Shown here: positions 8,119-16,745 of the stretch, in pieces
How the letters are laid out: every line of letters begins with the position of its first letter
Numbering within the stretch: the stretch's first letter is position 1
Translations under genes and position numbers: made by a program
Notes under the pieces: generated by a model
The model's input: only the letters and a program-made list of their open reading frames with translations
Told to the model about the DNA's origin: nothing
The model's database searches: none
NCBI GenBank assembly: GCA_017433295.1
Contig: JAFRHL010000034.1
Coordinates: 1-64,000 of the forward strand
Direction of reading: 5' to 3'
DNA length: 64,000 nucleotides
DNA from: Eubacterium sp.
Lineage (GTDB): Bacteria > Bacillota > Clostridia > Lachnospirales > Lachnospiraceae

Positions 8119-9759
8119 ATGAGAAAAAAACTATTGGCACTTGTTTTGGCAGCAGTACTGGTGATCAGCCTGGCTGCTTGCAGCAGTTCTCAGAAGTCTG
8201 AGGACAGCACCGGTTCCCAGGGCGGCGAGAAGGAACTCAAGGTTCAGATCGGCCCGAACCCGGAGACCATTGACCCGGCACTTAACAGTGCTGTTGACGG
8301 CGGCAACATGATTCTTCATGCATTTGAGTGTCTGCTGACAGTTGGTCAGGACGGAACTCTTCAGCCCGGTTCTGCCGAAACATGGGAGACATCGGAAGAT
8401 GGTCTTAAATGGACCTTCCACTTAAGAGACGGCCTGAAATGGTCTGACGGTACAGACCTTACCGCAGAGGATTTCGTATACAGCTGGAAACGTGTCTGCG
8501 ATCCGGCAGTAGCCGCTCCTTATGCTGAGACAGTACTTGGCATGGTCAAGGGATATGAAGAAGCTGCCGGCGGAAATCTGGATGCTCTGGCTGTATCCGC
8601 ACCGGATGCATCTACCCTGGAAGTTGAGCTGAGTGCTCCCTGTCCATATTTTGGAAGCCTTGCCGCATTTGCTACCTTAAGCCCGGTTCAGAAGGCCACC
8701 ATCGAGGCCAACGGTGATGCATGGGCTACAGCCCCTGAGTCCTATGTGAGCAACGGACCATTCTACATGACAGATTGGGAGCAGGGTTCCCATATCACAT
8801 TCAGCAAGAACCCCAATTACTGGAATGCTGACGCAATCAAGCTCGACAAGCTGACCTTCGCTCTGATCGAGGATTCCAATGCTGCCTACAGCGCTTATCA
8901 GACAGATGAGTTATCCTTCATCAAAGATGTTCCCACAGAAGAGATCCCCAGCCTTGAGGGCAACGAAGAGTATCATGTTGATACCCTCATGGGAACCTAT
9001 TATCTGAACCTGAACTGCCAGAAGGATATGTTCAAGGATCCGAAAGTCCGTAAGGCACTGAGTCTGGCCATCGACCGTAAGTATGTTGCCGAGACCATCA
9101 TGCAGGGCACCTATACAGCTGCTCCTAACTTTATCGGACCCGGCTGGATCGATCCTGTCGGTGGTGAGTTTATGGATAACTCCAATGGTGGAAAACCATA
9201 CATTGACGTAGAGAATTATGAAGCCAACCTGGCAGAAGCCAAGAAGCTTCTTGCCGAGGCCGGATATCCTGATGGAAAGGGCTTCCCGAAATTCACATAC
9301 AACACCAACGATACCGGTTATCACAAAGCTGTGGCCGAGTACCTGCAGCAGGTATGGGGAGAGCAGCTGGGCATTCAGATGGAAGTTAAGATCGTTGAGT
9401 GGGGTTCCTTTACTCCTCTTCGTCGTGACGGCCAGTATGAGGCAGCCCGAAATGGCTGGGCAGCTGATTACTCCGATCCTTCCAACCAGCTTGACATCTT
9501 CTATTCCAGCAATGGTAACAACGACGGTAAGTACGTCAGTGAAGCCTATGATAAGGCCATGGACGAGTCCAGATCCACAATGGATCCTGCCGTTCGTTCC
9601 GCTGCCCTTCATAAAGCAGAGGATGTTATGATGGAAGATGCCGCCTGTATCCCGCTGGCATACTACAATGACTTCTGGCTGCAGAAGACAAATGTAAGCG
9701 GTATCTGGCATTCCGCTTATGGATACTGGTACTTCATGAACGCTGACATCGAAGGGTAA
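8119..9759 (+). CDS. oppA: Oligopeptide-binding lipoprotein OppA
   Basis: 546 residues. The lipoprotein signal peptide has lipobox LAAC (Cys about residue 21) followed by a Ser-rich linker. The body belongs to the SBP_bac_5 family: PETIDPALNSAVDGGNMI near the N-terminus, WTFHLRDGLKWSDGTDLTAEDFVYSWKR (about 93-120), and DPKVRKALSLAIDRKYV. It captures peptides outside the membrane and delivers them to OppBC. AAAGGAGGAG precedes the ATG. The gene is last in the operon and ends at a long terminator hairpin. The family also includes dipeptide, nickel and murein-peptide binders, so the ligand is not certain. Confidence 0.92.
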   Translation: MRKKLLALVLAAVLVISLAACSSSQKSEDSTGSQGGEKELKVQIGPNPETIDPALNSAVDGGNMILHAFECLLTVGQDGTLQPGSAETWETSEDGLKWTFHLRDGLKWSDGTDLTAEDFVYSWKRVCDPAVAAPYAETVLGMVKGYEEAAGGNLDALAVSAPDASTLEVELSAPCPYFGSLAAFATLSPVQKATIEANGDAWATAPESYVSNGPFYMTDWEQGSHITFSKNPNYWNADAIKLDKLTFALIEDSNAAYSAYQTDELSFIKDVPTEEIPSLEGNEEYHVDTLMGTYYLNLNCQKDMFKDPKVRKALSLAIDRKYVAETIMQGTYTAAPNFIGPGWIDPVGGEFMDNSNGGKPYIDVENYEANLAEAKKLLAEAGYPDGKGFPKFTYNTNDTGYHKAVAEYLQQVWGEQLGIQMEVKIVEWGSFTPLRRDGQYEAARNGWAADYSDPSNQLDIFYSSNGNNDGKYVSEAYDKAMDESRSTMDPAVRSAALHKAEDVMMEDAACIPLAYYNDFWLQKTNVSGIWHSAYGYWYFMNADIEG

Positions 9760-9807
9760 TCTTCGAGGGTTTCTCAATGGGACCCCTGGATGACAAATGA
9801 TGAACAG

Positions 9808-9873
9808 ACTGCCGTACCGATGGTTTACGGAGAACAATAACAGTTCCCGTAAGCTGCGGTGCGGCAGTTTTTT
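9808..9873 (+). terminator. Terminator of the opp operon
   Basis: Outer stem ACTGCCGTACCG with CGGTGCGGCAGT (12 pairs, one G-U), an inner stem TTTACGG/CCGTAAG, then T6 at 9868-9873. Confidence 0.9.
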
Positions 9874-10691
9874 CATTTTGGTAAGCATCTGGAAAGAATT
9901 AACTTGCAAATATATCTGCTCACATCCGGAATTTTACGAACCACACATTTCCCGGTCACCAGCTTAAGTACCCGTGTATGATGTACCACAAAGATAGCCA
10001 GATCCATGAAGAGGTGGGCAATCAAAGTACAGACGATCACACCGGTGGATTTCAGCAGAAACTGCACTTTGAATCCGTACCAGCAGACGATGCCGGAATA
10101 GACGATGATGATGGCCAGTAAGGGTAGATGACGGATAACCCCCTCCACCATACTGCCGAATTCGCTCCAGGTAAAATCAAAATAAACAAAACGTCCCAGG
10201 GCCAGTGTAATAAAATAAATGATCAGAGTGTTATAATTCGTATTCTCATAGATGAACCGGATATATAACAGGATCAGTATTATATAGAAGGAACTGACAA
10301 GACGGATGGAGGCCTTGCGTGAATCGTCCAGGGAAGAGAGCTTCACCAGGAATCTGTCCAGCCAGTTGGTCATGAAGACAGAGGCAATGATAAATGCCAG
10401 AAGGAACACATCGTGGTATTTTTCCCAGTAGGGCATGATGCTCTGGATCCTTGAGTCCGCCATATAATATAATGAAAGGAAAAAAAGGATGGATGTGCTG
10501 GAAAAAACCATCTCATAAAAGCTTTCTATAAACAGGTGGGCATGGGGAAGCCCTTCTTCAGCCCGGTCTTTAATAATTGAAGTAATCAATATGATGGCCA
10601 GGGTCAGGAAAAGACCTCCAAAGGCCACAAGAAAAAATCTTCCGCTGTTGCTGAAATCAAAGTAATGTTCTATGTATCCTTCTCGTGTCAT
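9873..10691 (-). CDS. Polytopic membrane protein of unknown function
   Basis: 272 residues. Roughly seven hydrophobic segments are visible, for example FFLVAFGGLFLTLAIILITSII, VFSSTSILFFLSLYY, VFLLAFIIASVFMTNWL, FYIILILLYIRFIY, LLAIIIVYSGIVCWYGF and STGVIVCTLIAHLFMDLAIFVV. No catalytic motif was recognised. The basic C-terminal tail (KCVVRKIPDVSRYICKLILSRCLPK) should be cytoplasmic if helix counting is right. ATG at 10691 is preceded on its strand by AAGGAGA. It is a single-gene unit, convergent with oppA. I do not recognise the family. Confidence 0.7.
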   Translation of the reverse strand: MTREGYIEHYFDFSNSGRFFLVAFGGLFLTLAIILITSIIKDRAEEGLPHAHLFIESFYEMVFSSTSILFFLSLYYMADSRIQSIMPYWEKYHDVFLLAFIIASVFMTNWLDRFLVKLSSLDDSRKASIRLVSSFYIILILLYIRFIYENTNYNTLIIYFITLALGRFVYFDFTWSEFGSMVEGVIRHLPLLAIIIVYSGIVCWYGFKVQFLLKSTGVIVCTLIAHLFMDLAIFVVHHTRVLKLVTGKCVVRKIPDVSRYICKLILSRCLPK

Positions 10692-10736
10692 CTGAAATAT
10701 ATCTCCTTAATCTTGTTTTCTTAATAAAATAGCCAA

Positions 10737-10764
10737 AGTATAGCACAGATAAATTGAAATGCAA
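10737..10764 (-). promoter_or_regulatory. Promoter of the membrane protein gene
   Basis: On the minus strand TTGCAT (10764-10759), 16-base spacer, TATACT (10742-10737), about 45 bases before the start codon. Confidence 0.5.
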
Positions 10765-10869
10765 GCTGAAATAGAGGGATGTAATGATTTAGAAAGGTTG
10801 GCTTAATTATTTTGCAGTAATGGGGGTTAAAAATTTCATTTTTTTCTAGTCTTCTTTTGAGTTTTGTGA

Positions 10870-10956
10870 TATGATAGCTACTGTACGATTGCCTGATGGC
10901 AGGAGGCCCCTGAGCGGGTCCTGAAAGATATTCTTTTTTAGAGAGGAGATTTATTA
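10870..10956 (+). promoter_or_regulatory. -10 box and folded leader of the amino-acid transporter operon
   Basis: TATGAT at 10870-10875 is a likely -10 box with no clear -35 partner. The leader can form TGCC/GGCA (10890-10901) or the longer CAGGA/TCCTG stem (10900-10923). The two compete for the same bases. A T-rich stretch (10931-10938) lies about eight bases after the second stem, too far for a standard terminator. Confidence 0.3.
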
Positions 10957-11835
10957 ATGAAAAAGAAATTATTATGTATGTTAATGACTGCAGCAATGGT
11001 TCTGGCGCTGGCTGCATGCGGCGGCGGTTCGGGTTCTGCCGAGAAGTCCACAGAGGCGGGCGGACAGGCCACCAGCGACGGCAAGACCTTAAAGGTTGCC
11101 ATGGAGTGTGCTTATGCACCTTATAACTGGACTCAGCCGGATGATGCCAACGGCGCTGTTCAGATCAAGGACAGTTCTGACTATGCATACGGATACGACG
11201 TTATGATGGCCAAGAAGATCGCCGAGGAGCTGGGCTATGATCTTGAGATCATCAAGTCCGACTGGAACTCCCTGATCCCGGCAGTTCAGTCAGGAACCAT
11301 CGACTGTGTTATCGCGGGTCAGTCCATCACTTCGGAGAGACTGGAGATGGTTGACTTTTCAGAGCCCTACTATTATGCCTCTATTGTCACACTGGTAAAG
11401 AATGACGGCAAGTATGCCGACGCAAAGGGTCTGTCTGACCTTGAAGGAGCAAAATGTACTTCCCAGCTGTCTACGGTATGGTATGATAAATGTCTTCCCC
11501 AGATCAAGACAGACAAAAAGAATATTCTGGCCGGCAAGGAGGATGCTACGGCTATGATCAATTCTTTAAAGAGCGGTGAGGTTGACCTTATTGTTACCGA
11601 TATGCCCACAGCACAGGGCGCCCTGGTTACGAATCCTGATTTCAAGCTCCTTGACTTTAACGGAACAGATGATAATTTCCAGGTATCCGATGAAGATATC
11701 AACATCGGTATTTCTGTAAGAAAAGGAAATAAAGAGCTGGTAGACCAGATTAATTCTGTATTGAGCAAGATGACAGCGGATGATTACAATAACATGATGA
11801 ATGAGGCTATCAAGGTTCAGCCTTTAGCCCAGTAA
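10957..11835 (+). CDS. Polar amino-acid ABC transporter, substrate-binding lipoprotein
   Basis: 292 residues with lipobox LAAC (Cys about residue 21). The SBP_bac_3 fold is shown by LKVAMECAYAPYNW near the N-terminus, YGYDVMMAKKIAEELG, and SGTIDCVIAGQSITSERLEMVDFSEPYY (the hinge/ligand-site block). IGISVRKGNKELVDQINSVL closes the domain. It binds an amino acid outside the membrane for the permease and ATPase encoded next (20-base gap, then a 4-base overlap). Because ddh follows in the same operon, a lysine- or diaminopimelate-like ligand is possible; this is inference. Confidence 0.9.
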   Translation: MKKKLLCMLMTAAMVLALAACGGGSGSAEKSTEAGGQATSDGKTLKVAMECAYAPYNWTQPDDANGAVQIKDSSDYAYGYDVMMAKKIAEELGYDLEIIKSDWNSLIPAVQSGTIDCVIAGQSITSERLEMVDFSEPYYYASIVTLVKNDGKYADAKGLSDLEGAKCTSQLSTVWYDKCLPQIKTDKKNILAGKEDATAMINSLKSGEVDLIVTDMPTAQGALVTNPDFKLLDFNGTDDNFQVSDEDINIGISVRKGNKELVDQINSVLSKMTADDYNNMMNEAIKVQPLAQ

Positions 11836-11855
11836 ATCAGAAGGGATAACAGCTT

Positions 11856-12650
11856 ATGCCATCTATATCAGAAATGAATTTCTGGCAGAGAATCATATAT
11901 CTTTTACAGCAATATGGGTCGTCCTATCTTAAAGGAGCCGGAACTACTCTGATCATTGCGCTGGTTTCTACCTTTATCGGCTGCCTGATCGGTTTTGCAG
12001 TGGGAATCGTCCAGACGATTCCCCTGGATCCCAAAAGGGACAGCAAGCCAAAGCGTATTTTGATTCAGCTGTCAAAGGTCTTTCTTAAGGCTTATGTTGA
12101 GCTGTTCCGCGGAACGCCCATGATCGTTCAGGCGGTATTTATCTACTACGGCGCGGCACAGTTGTTTGATATTCATCTGGGCATGTGGCAGTCTGCCTTT
12201 CTGGTTGTATCCATCAACACAGGCGCCTATATGGCAGAGTCTGTAAGAGGCGGAATCATTTCCGTAGATCCCGGCCAGATGGAAGGGTCCAAGGCCATCG
12301 GCATGACTCATTTCCAGGCTATGGTCAATGTGATCCTGCCCCAGGCATTCAGGAATATTATTCCTCAGATCGGGAATAACTTCATTATCAATATTAAGGA
12401 CACATCTGTCCTTTCCATTATCAGTATCGTGGACCTGTTCTTCGTACATAAAAGTGTGGCAGGCGCATATTACACTTATTTTGAGTCGGCCACCATCGTT
12501 ATGACCATCTATCTGACCATGACCCTGGTTTCATCCAGACTTCTCAATTTGTGGGAGCGTTATCTGGACGGCAATGATAATTATGAGCTGGTGGATAAAA
12601 TGGATATCGGAAACCAGATGCATGACGCGGGAAGGAGTGCTGTAAGATGA
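11856..12650 (+). CDS. Polar amino-acid ABC transporter permease (HisM/GlnP type)
   Basis: 264 residues. The first membrane segment contains [28 protein letters not shown], typical of the HisMQ family. [18 protein letters not shown] and [37 protein letters not shown] (about residues 141-177, the ATPase-contact loop) confirm it. About five membrane helices are expected, and it probably acts as a homodimer because only one permease gene is present. The hydrophilic tail of about 25 residues is longer than minimal family members. Its stop overlaps the ATPase start. Confidence 0.92.
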   Translation: MPSISEMNFWQRIIYLLQQYGSSYLKGAGTTLIIALVSTFIGCLIGFAVGIVQTIPLDPKRDSKPKRILIQLSKVFLKAYVELFRGTPMIVQAVFIYYGAAQLFDIHLGMWQSAFLVVSINTGAYMAESVRGGIISVDPGQMEGSKAIGMTHFQAMVNVILPQAFRNIIPQIGNNFIINIKDTSVLSIISIVDLFFVHKSVAGAYYTYFESATIVMTIYLTMTLVSSRLLNLWERYLDGNDNYELVDKMDIGNQMHDAGRSAVR

Positions 12651-13393
12651 GTGAGAAAAAACGCATTTTAGAGATTACCCATCTCGTGAAAAGCTTTGGA
12701 AATCATGAAGTACTTAAAGATATCCATTTCAGTGTAGATAAGGGTGATGTGATATCCATTATCGGTGCTTCGGGTTCCGGCAAGTCCACACTGCTGCGCT
12801 GCGTGAATCTTCTTGAGACTCCCACCAGCGGCAGTATTCTCTACCATGGAGAGGATATCACCGACGCCAAGATGAATATCTATTCCTACCGGGAAAAGGT
12901 GGGTATGGTTTTTCAGAGCTTTAACCTTTTTCAGAATATGACGGTTCTTGAGAACTGTATGGTGGGTCCCATAAAGGTCAAGGGAACAAAAAAGGAGAAA
13001 GCCAGAGAGCTGGCCATGACATTTCTCACCAAGGTAGACATGGATCAGTTCATCAATGCCAAGCCCCGGCAGCTTTCCGGCGGCCAGCAGCAGAGGGTGG
13101 CCATCGCCAGAGCCCTGGCCATGGAACCTGAGATTCTGCTCTTTGATGAACCCACTTCCGCTCTTGACCCCCAGATGGTCGGAGAGGTTTTAAATGTTAT
13201 TACTGCTTTGGCCGAAGAAGGAATGACCATGCTCATTGTGACCCACGAGATGGCCTTTGCCAGGGATGTTTCCAGTCATGTGGTATTCATGGCCGATGGG
13301 GTCATCGAAGAGGAAGGAAGCAGCGAAGATATTTTCGGGCATCCACAGAAGGAAAAGACAAAAGACTTTTTAAGCCGGTTTAGAAACCTTTAA
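12647..13393 (+). CDS. Polar amino-acid ABC transporter ATP-binding protein
   Basis: 248 residues, standard GlnQ/HisP length. Walker [10 protein letters not shown] (about 37-45), Q-loop VFQSFNLF, signature LSGGQQQR (about 143-150), Walker [14 protein letters not shown] and H-loop VTHEM are intact. The start overlaps the permease stop by four bases (12647-12650), so translation is coupled. It powers the importer encoded by the two preceding genes. Confidence 0.94.
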   Translation: MSEKKRILEITHLVKSFGNHEVLKDIHFSVDKGDVISIIGASGSGKSTLLRCVNLLETPTSGSILYHGEDITDAKMNIYSYREKVGMVFQSFNLFQNMTVLENCMVGPIKVKGTKKEKARELAMTFLTKVDMDQFINAKPRQLSGGQQQRVAIARALAMEPEILLFDEPTSALDPQMVGEVLNVITALAEEGMTMLIVTHEMAFARDVSSHVVFMADGVIEEEGSSEDIFGHPQKEKTKDFLSRFRNL

Positions 13394-13412
13394 AGAAAGG
13401 ATTATTTGAATC

Positions 13413-14393
13413 ATGAGAATTGGTATTTTAGGTTATGGTAATCTGGGACGTGGTATTGAGGCAGGCATCCGCCAGAATGACGATATGGAGCTTGCAGCAG
13501 TATTTACCAGAAGAGATCCCGCAAGGGTAAAGCTGGCCACTGAAGGCGTTCCGGTTTACCATGTTGATAAAGCGAAGGAAATGAAGGATGAAATCGATGT
13601 GCTGGTCATCTGCGGCGGAAGCGCCACCGATCTCCCGGTCCAGACCCCGGAATACGTTAAGTATTTCAATGTCATCGACAGCTTTGATACCCACGCCAAT
13701 ATCCCTCAGCACTTTGCCAATGTGGATGCAGCGGCGAAAGAGAGCGGCCATGTGGCTCTGATCTCCTGCGGCTGGGATCCGGGCATGTTCTCATTAAACC
13801 GGCTCTATGCCAATGCCATCCTTCCTGAAGGTAACGATTATACTTTCTGGGGGAAGGGCGTCAGCCAGGGACATTCCGATGCCATTCGCCGGGTAGAAGG
13901 TGTGAAGGACGGTAAGCAGTACACCATTCCGGTGGAATCTGCCCTGGAAGCCGTAAGAAGCGGCAGCAATCCGGATCTTACCACCAGACAGAAACACACC
14001 AGAGAGTGCTTTGTGGTTCCGGAAGAAGGGGCGGACCTGGCCCGCATTGAAGAGACAATCAAGAATATGCCCAATTATTTCTCCGATTATGACACCACAG
14101 TGCATTTCATCACGGAAGAAGAACTGAAGAAGAATCACAGCGGGATCCCCCATGGCGGATTCGTTTTCAGAACAGGCGTGACCGGACTGAATAAAGAACA
14201 TAAGCATGTCATTGAGTATTCCCTGAAGCTGGACTCCAATCCGGAGTTTACCTCCTCTGTTCTCCTGGCCTACGCCAGAGCCATAAACCGCCTTTATGCG
14301 GAAGGACAAAGGGGATGTAAGACCGTATTTGATATTGCTCCGGCATATTTAAGCCCCCTGTCAGGAGAAGAACTCAGGGCACATCTTCTGTAA
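13413..14393 (+). CDS. ddh: meso-Diaminopimelate D-dehydrogenase
   Basis: 326 residues, the usual Ddh length. The enzyme makes meso-diaminopimelate from L-tetrahydrodipicolinate, ammonia and NADPH in one step, for lysine and peptidoglycan. The N-terminus MRIGILGYGNLGRGIE is the Rossmann motif. SCGWDPGMFSLNRLYANAILP, FWGKGVSQGHSDAIRR and HGGFVFRTG are characteristic Ddh blocks around the substrate site. A spaced AAAGGA precedes the ATG. It lies 19 bases after the amino-acid ABC ATPase gene and appears co-transcribed with it, an informative context. Confidence 0.93.
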   Translation: MRIGILGYGNLGRGIEAGIRQNDDMELAAVFTRRDPARVKLATEGVPVYHVDKAKEMKDEIDVLVICGGSATDLPVQTPEYVKYFNVIDSFDTHANIPQHFANVDAAAKESGHVALISCGWDPGMFSLNRLYANAILPEGNDYTFWGKGVSQGHSDAIRRVEGVKDGKQYTIPVESALEAVRSGSNPDLTTRQKHTRECFVVPEEGADLARIEETIKNMPNYFSDYDTTVHFITEEELKKNHSGIPHGGFVFRTGVTGLNKEHKHVIEYSLKLDSNPEFTSSVLLAYARAINRLYAEGQRGCKTVFDIAPAYLSPLSGEELRAHLL

Positions 14394-14441
14394 ATTCCAG
14401 CTGGCAAATAGCTCTTCCGGCGCCGCCGGGCAAAACATAAA

Positions 14442-14480
14442 AGAACGGAGCATTTTTATATATTGCTCCGTTCTCTATTT
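14442..14480. terminator. Bidirectional terminator between ddh and the lipoprotein gene
   Basis: Perfect 11-bp stem AGAACGGAGCA/TGCTCCGTTCT (14442-14474). The U-tract is better on the minus strand (TTTATGTTTTG) than on the plus strand (CTATTTC), so it may serve mainly the convergent minus-strand gene. Confidence 0.75.
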
Positions 14481-14531
14481 CACCAAATATTTTGGAAAGT
14501 TGATGCTTTTACCCTTTCCGCCGCTTGGCCA

Positions 14532-14993
14532 TCAAACTTTCTTCTGAGTTGTATTGTTTTGTTTCTCTGTTGTTCCTTCTTGAGTAGAATCATCCTGCTG
14601 CTGACCCGGGTTCTGGTTCTTGCCGGAATCGTCCTGCTGCTGGCCGGGAGTCTGGTTCTGATTGCCATCAGACTGTCCGTTCGAACCACCGGGGAATCCG
14701 CCTCGAGGACCGCGGCCTCTGAAGCCACCCTGGGGTCCCTTGCCATCAGGCTGTCCCTGGGATCCGGATCCATCCTGTCCATTTCCCGGGCCCTGTCCAT
14801 TTCCAGGACATTGTCCGTTTCCGGGACCGGACTGATCCGGTGGCATTCCATTGTCTGCTTTTTGTTCAATTCTTTTGCCGGCGTTAACATTGCCGGCCAG
14901 AGTGGAATCACTGAATACGCAGCCAAGGGCGAAGGACAGCATCCCGATCATGATTCCTCCAACAATTATTTCTTTTTTAAACTGTTTCCACAT
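14532..14993 (-). CDS. Gly/Gln/Pro-rich low-complexity lipoprotein
   Basis: 153 residues. A basic start and hydrophobic core end in the lipobox FALGC (Cys about residue 25), so the protein should be lipid-anchored outside the membrane. The rest is low complexity: PGNGQ repeats, a GGFRGRGPRGGF patch, then GQQQDDS repeats and a Thr/Gln tail. No fold is recognised. The minus strand is chosen because AAAGGAGG lies seven bases before the ATG and because of the lipobox. The competing plus-strand frame has neither. It lies downstream of the SNF transporter gene behind a weak terminator, so partial read-through is possible. Confidence 0.7.
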   Translation of the reverse strand: MWKQFKKEIIVGGIMIGMLSFALGCVFSDSTLAGNVNAGKRIEQKADNGMPPDQSGPGNGQCPGNGQGPGNGQDGSGSQGQPDGKGPQGGFRGRGPRGGFPGGSNGQSDGNQNQTPGQQQDDSGKNQNPGQQQDDSTQEGTTEKQNNTTQKKV

Positions 14994-15100
14994 AATTAGT
15001 TCCTCCTTTAATAATCTGAATGATTGTTAAGTGATGTGCTTCATTCTGCCAGAAAAAAGTGAAGAAAACGTGGAAAAAATGAGTTTAAAATGTGACTGGA

Positions 15101-15137
15101 GTTAAAAATCTTTTCACCGGCATGATTTGGCCGGCAC
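15101..15137 (-). terminator. Weak terminator after the SNF transporter gene
   Basis: On the minus strand CCGGC/GCCGG extended by two G-U pairs (15115-15137), followed by AAAAGATTTTT. It separates the symporter gene from the lipoprotein gene. Confidence 0.5.
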
Positions 15138-15172
15138 TATCTTACAGAGCAAAATATGGTCCGTGGATAACA

Positions 15173-16531
15173 TCATATCAGTCCCTGCACCAGGATGATG
15201 AGGATCAGGAGAGGAAGTACGATTCTCAGATACCATTTCAGCGCCTTAGGCATTTTCATGCCTGATCCCGTATTCACTTCATCAAGATAATTGTCAAATC
15301 CCCACCCGGCCTTTGTCACACAGAATAAAAGAAAGATCAGGGAACCCAGAGGAAGAAGCAGGTTGCTGACGATAAAGTCCTCGCTGTCCAGGATATCCCG
15401 TCCGCCGATAAGGTGGACATGGCTTAAAATATTATAACCCAGAACGCAGGGAATGCTGGTCACCAGGACGATCAGGCAGCTGATAATGGCGGATTTCTTT
15501 CTGCTCCACCCGAAATTATCGATCCAGCCGGCCATCAGATTTTCAAAAACGGCTATAACTGTGGAAAAACTGGCAAAGGTCATAAACAGAAAGAAGAGGG
15601 CACCCCAGATCCTGCCGCCGGGCATATTAACAAATACATTGGGCAGTGTCACAAAGATAAGGGCAGGTCCTGCATCGGGACGGATCCCATAGGAAAAGCA
15701 GGCGGGAAAGATAATGATTCCGGCCATCAGGGCCACAAAGGTATCCAGTCCTGCAATCCGCATGGATTCACCGGTCAGGGAGTGATCCTTTTCAATATAA
15801 CTGCCAAATATTTCCATAGATCCGATGCCCAGGCTTAAGGTAAAAAAAGCCTGGTTCATTGCTGAAATAATGACAGTCCTTATACCGATCTCCCTTGCCT
15901 TTGCAATATCAGGATACAGATAAAAACGCAGGCCTTCTCCGGCACCACTTAATAGTAAACTGTGGGCGGCCAGAATGAGGATCAGGGAAAGGAGGGCAGC
16001 CATCATGATCTTTGTGATCTTCTCCAGACCGTTCTGCAGGCCAAAGCTGTTGATAGCAAAGCCTGCCACCACTGTGAGTATCATCCAGAACATCATTTCC
16101 GCCGGATTTGCCAGAAGACTTTCGTAAACACCGGATATGGCATCGCTTTCCATGCCGGACCGGAAGGTTCCTGTGGCAAACTTGAAAAAATAACTGATCA
16201 TCCAGCCGGAGACGGTGGTATAATACATCATCAGCACATAGCATCCTATCAGGCAGATCCAGCCGTGGATATGCCATTTGTGCCCGGGCTTTTCCAGGGC
16301 TTTGTAGGCAGGGACGGCACTTGATTTTCCGGCCCGCCCGATGGCAAGCTCCATGGTAAGTACAGGTATTCCCATACAAATAAGGAAGAGCAGGTAAAAC
16401 AGGACAAATATACCGCCTCCGTTTTCACCGGTGACAAAAGGAAATCGCCACACATTTCCTATTCCAATGGCACAGCCGGCGCTGACAAGAAGAAATCCAA
16501 GTCTTGATTGAAAATTCTCTCTTTTACTCAT
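15173..16531 (-). CDS. Neurotransmitter:sodium symporter (SNF) family transporter
   Basis: 452 residues with about 11-12 hydrophobic helices. The N-terminus RLGFLLVSAGCAIGIGNVWRFPFVTGENGGG is the signature of the family; helix 1 is unwound at the Na+ and substrate sites. It is followed by FLICMGIPVLTMELAIGR. This type imports amino acids such as tryptophan, tyrosine or branched-chain residues with Na+. The substrate cannot be read. The length matches bacterial members that lack the last helix. AAGGAG precedes the ATG. The gene is transcribed on the minus strand, divergent from the HD-domain gene. Confidence 0.92.
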   Translation of the reverse strand: MSKRENFQSRLGFLLVSAGCAIGIGNVWRFPFVTGENGGGIFVLFYLLFLICMGIPVLTMELAIGRAGKSSAVPAYKALEKPGHKWHIHGWICLIGCYVLMMYYTTVSGWMISYFFKFATGTFRSGMESDAISGVYESLLANPAEMMFWMILTVVAGFAINSFGLQNGLEKITKIMMAALLSLILILAAHSLLLSGAGEGLRFYLYPDIAKAREIGIRTVIISAMNQAFFTLSLGIGSMEIFGSYIEKDHSLTGESMRIAGLDTFVALMAGIIIFPACFSYGIRPDAGPALIFVTLPNVFVNMPGGRIWGALFFLFMTFASFSTVIAVFENLMAGWIDNFGWSRKKSAIISCLIVLVTSIPCVLGYNILSHVHLIGGRDILDSEDFIVSNLLLPLGSLIFLLFCVTKAGWGFDNYLDEVNTGSGMKMPKALKWYLRIVLPLLILIILVQGLI

Positions 16532-16608
16532 AACAACTCCTTCAGCAATTATCTGATTTCATATACTCACCCATCATACTCTTTCACCAGGTCAAATGCA
16601 AGATAATG

Positions 16609-16637
16609 TTGAAAGAACATGTTATTTCGGTTATACT
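16609..16637 (+). promoter_or_regulatory. Promoter of the HD-domain gene
   Basis: TTGAAA (16609-16614), 17-base spacer, TATACT (16632-16637). The predicted transcript starts near 16644, which places a folded leader of about 100 bases before the start codon. Confidence 0.75.
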
Positions 16638-16655
16638 TAAAATCAGTAAAAGATG

Positions 16656-16725
16656 AATCTCAGACTCAGGAATCATGTGGCTGCCTTTGAGGCCCTGCCT
16701 TATGCGCAGCTTTGCGTCCGAGATT
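16656..16725 (+). ncRNA. Predicted three-way-junction leader RNA
   Basis: P1: AATCTC (16656-16661) with GAGATT (16720-16725). P2: CAGG (16667-16670) with CCTG (16694-16697), holding an inner hairpin GCCT/AGGC (16683-16693). P3: GCGCA (16704-16708) with TGCGT (16713-16717, one G-U pair). All helices nest into one three-way junction between the promoter and the ribosome binding site. It matches no riboswitch consensus I know. It may be a cis-regulatory RNA for the HD-domain operon. Confidence 0.4.
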
Positions 16726-16745
16726 AATTTGTGAGGTGAAAGGAT

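Noticed and set aside
14463-14999. Long plus-strand open frame over the Gly/Gln-rich lipoprotein gene
   Set aside because: All frames are open because of the biased repeat composition. Only the minus-strand frame has a ribosome site and a lipobox.
16656-16725. Leader of the HD-domain gene as a known purine, TPP, THF, ZTP or fluoride riboswitch
   Set aside because: None of the conserved core sequences of these classes is present. It is kept only as an unassigned structured RNA.
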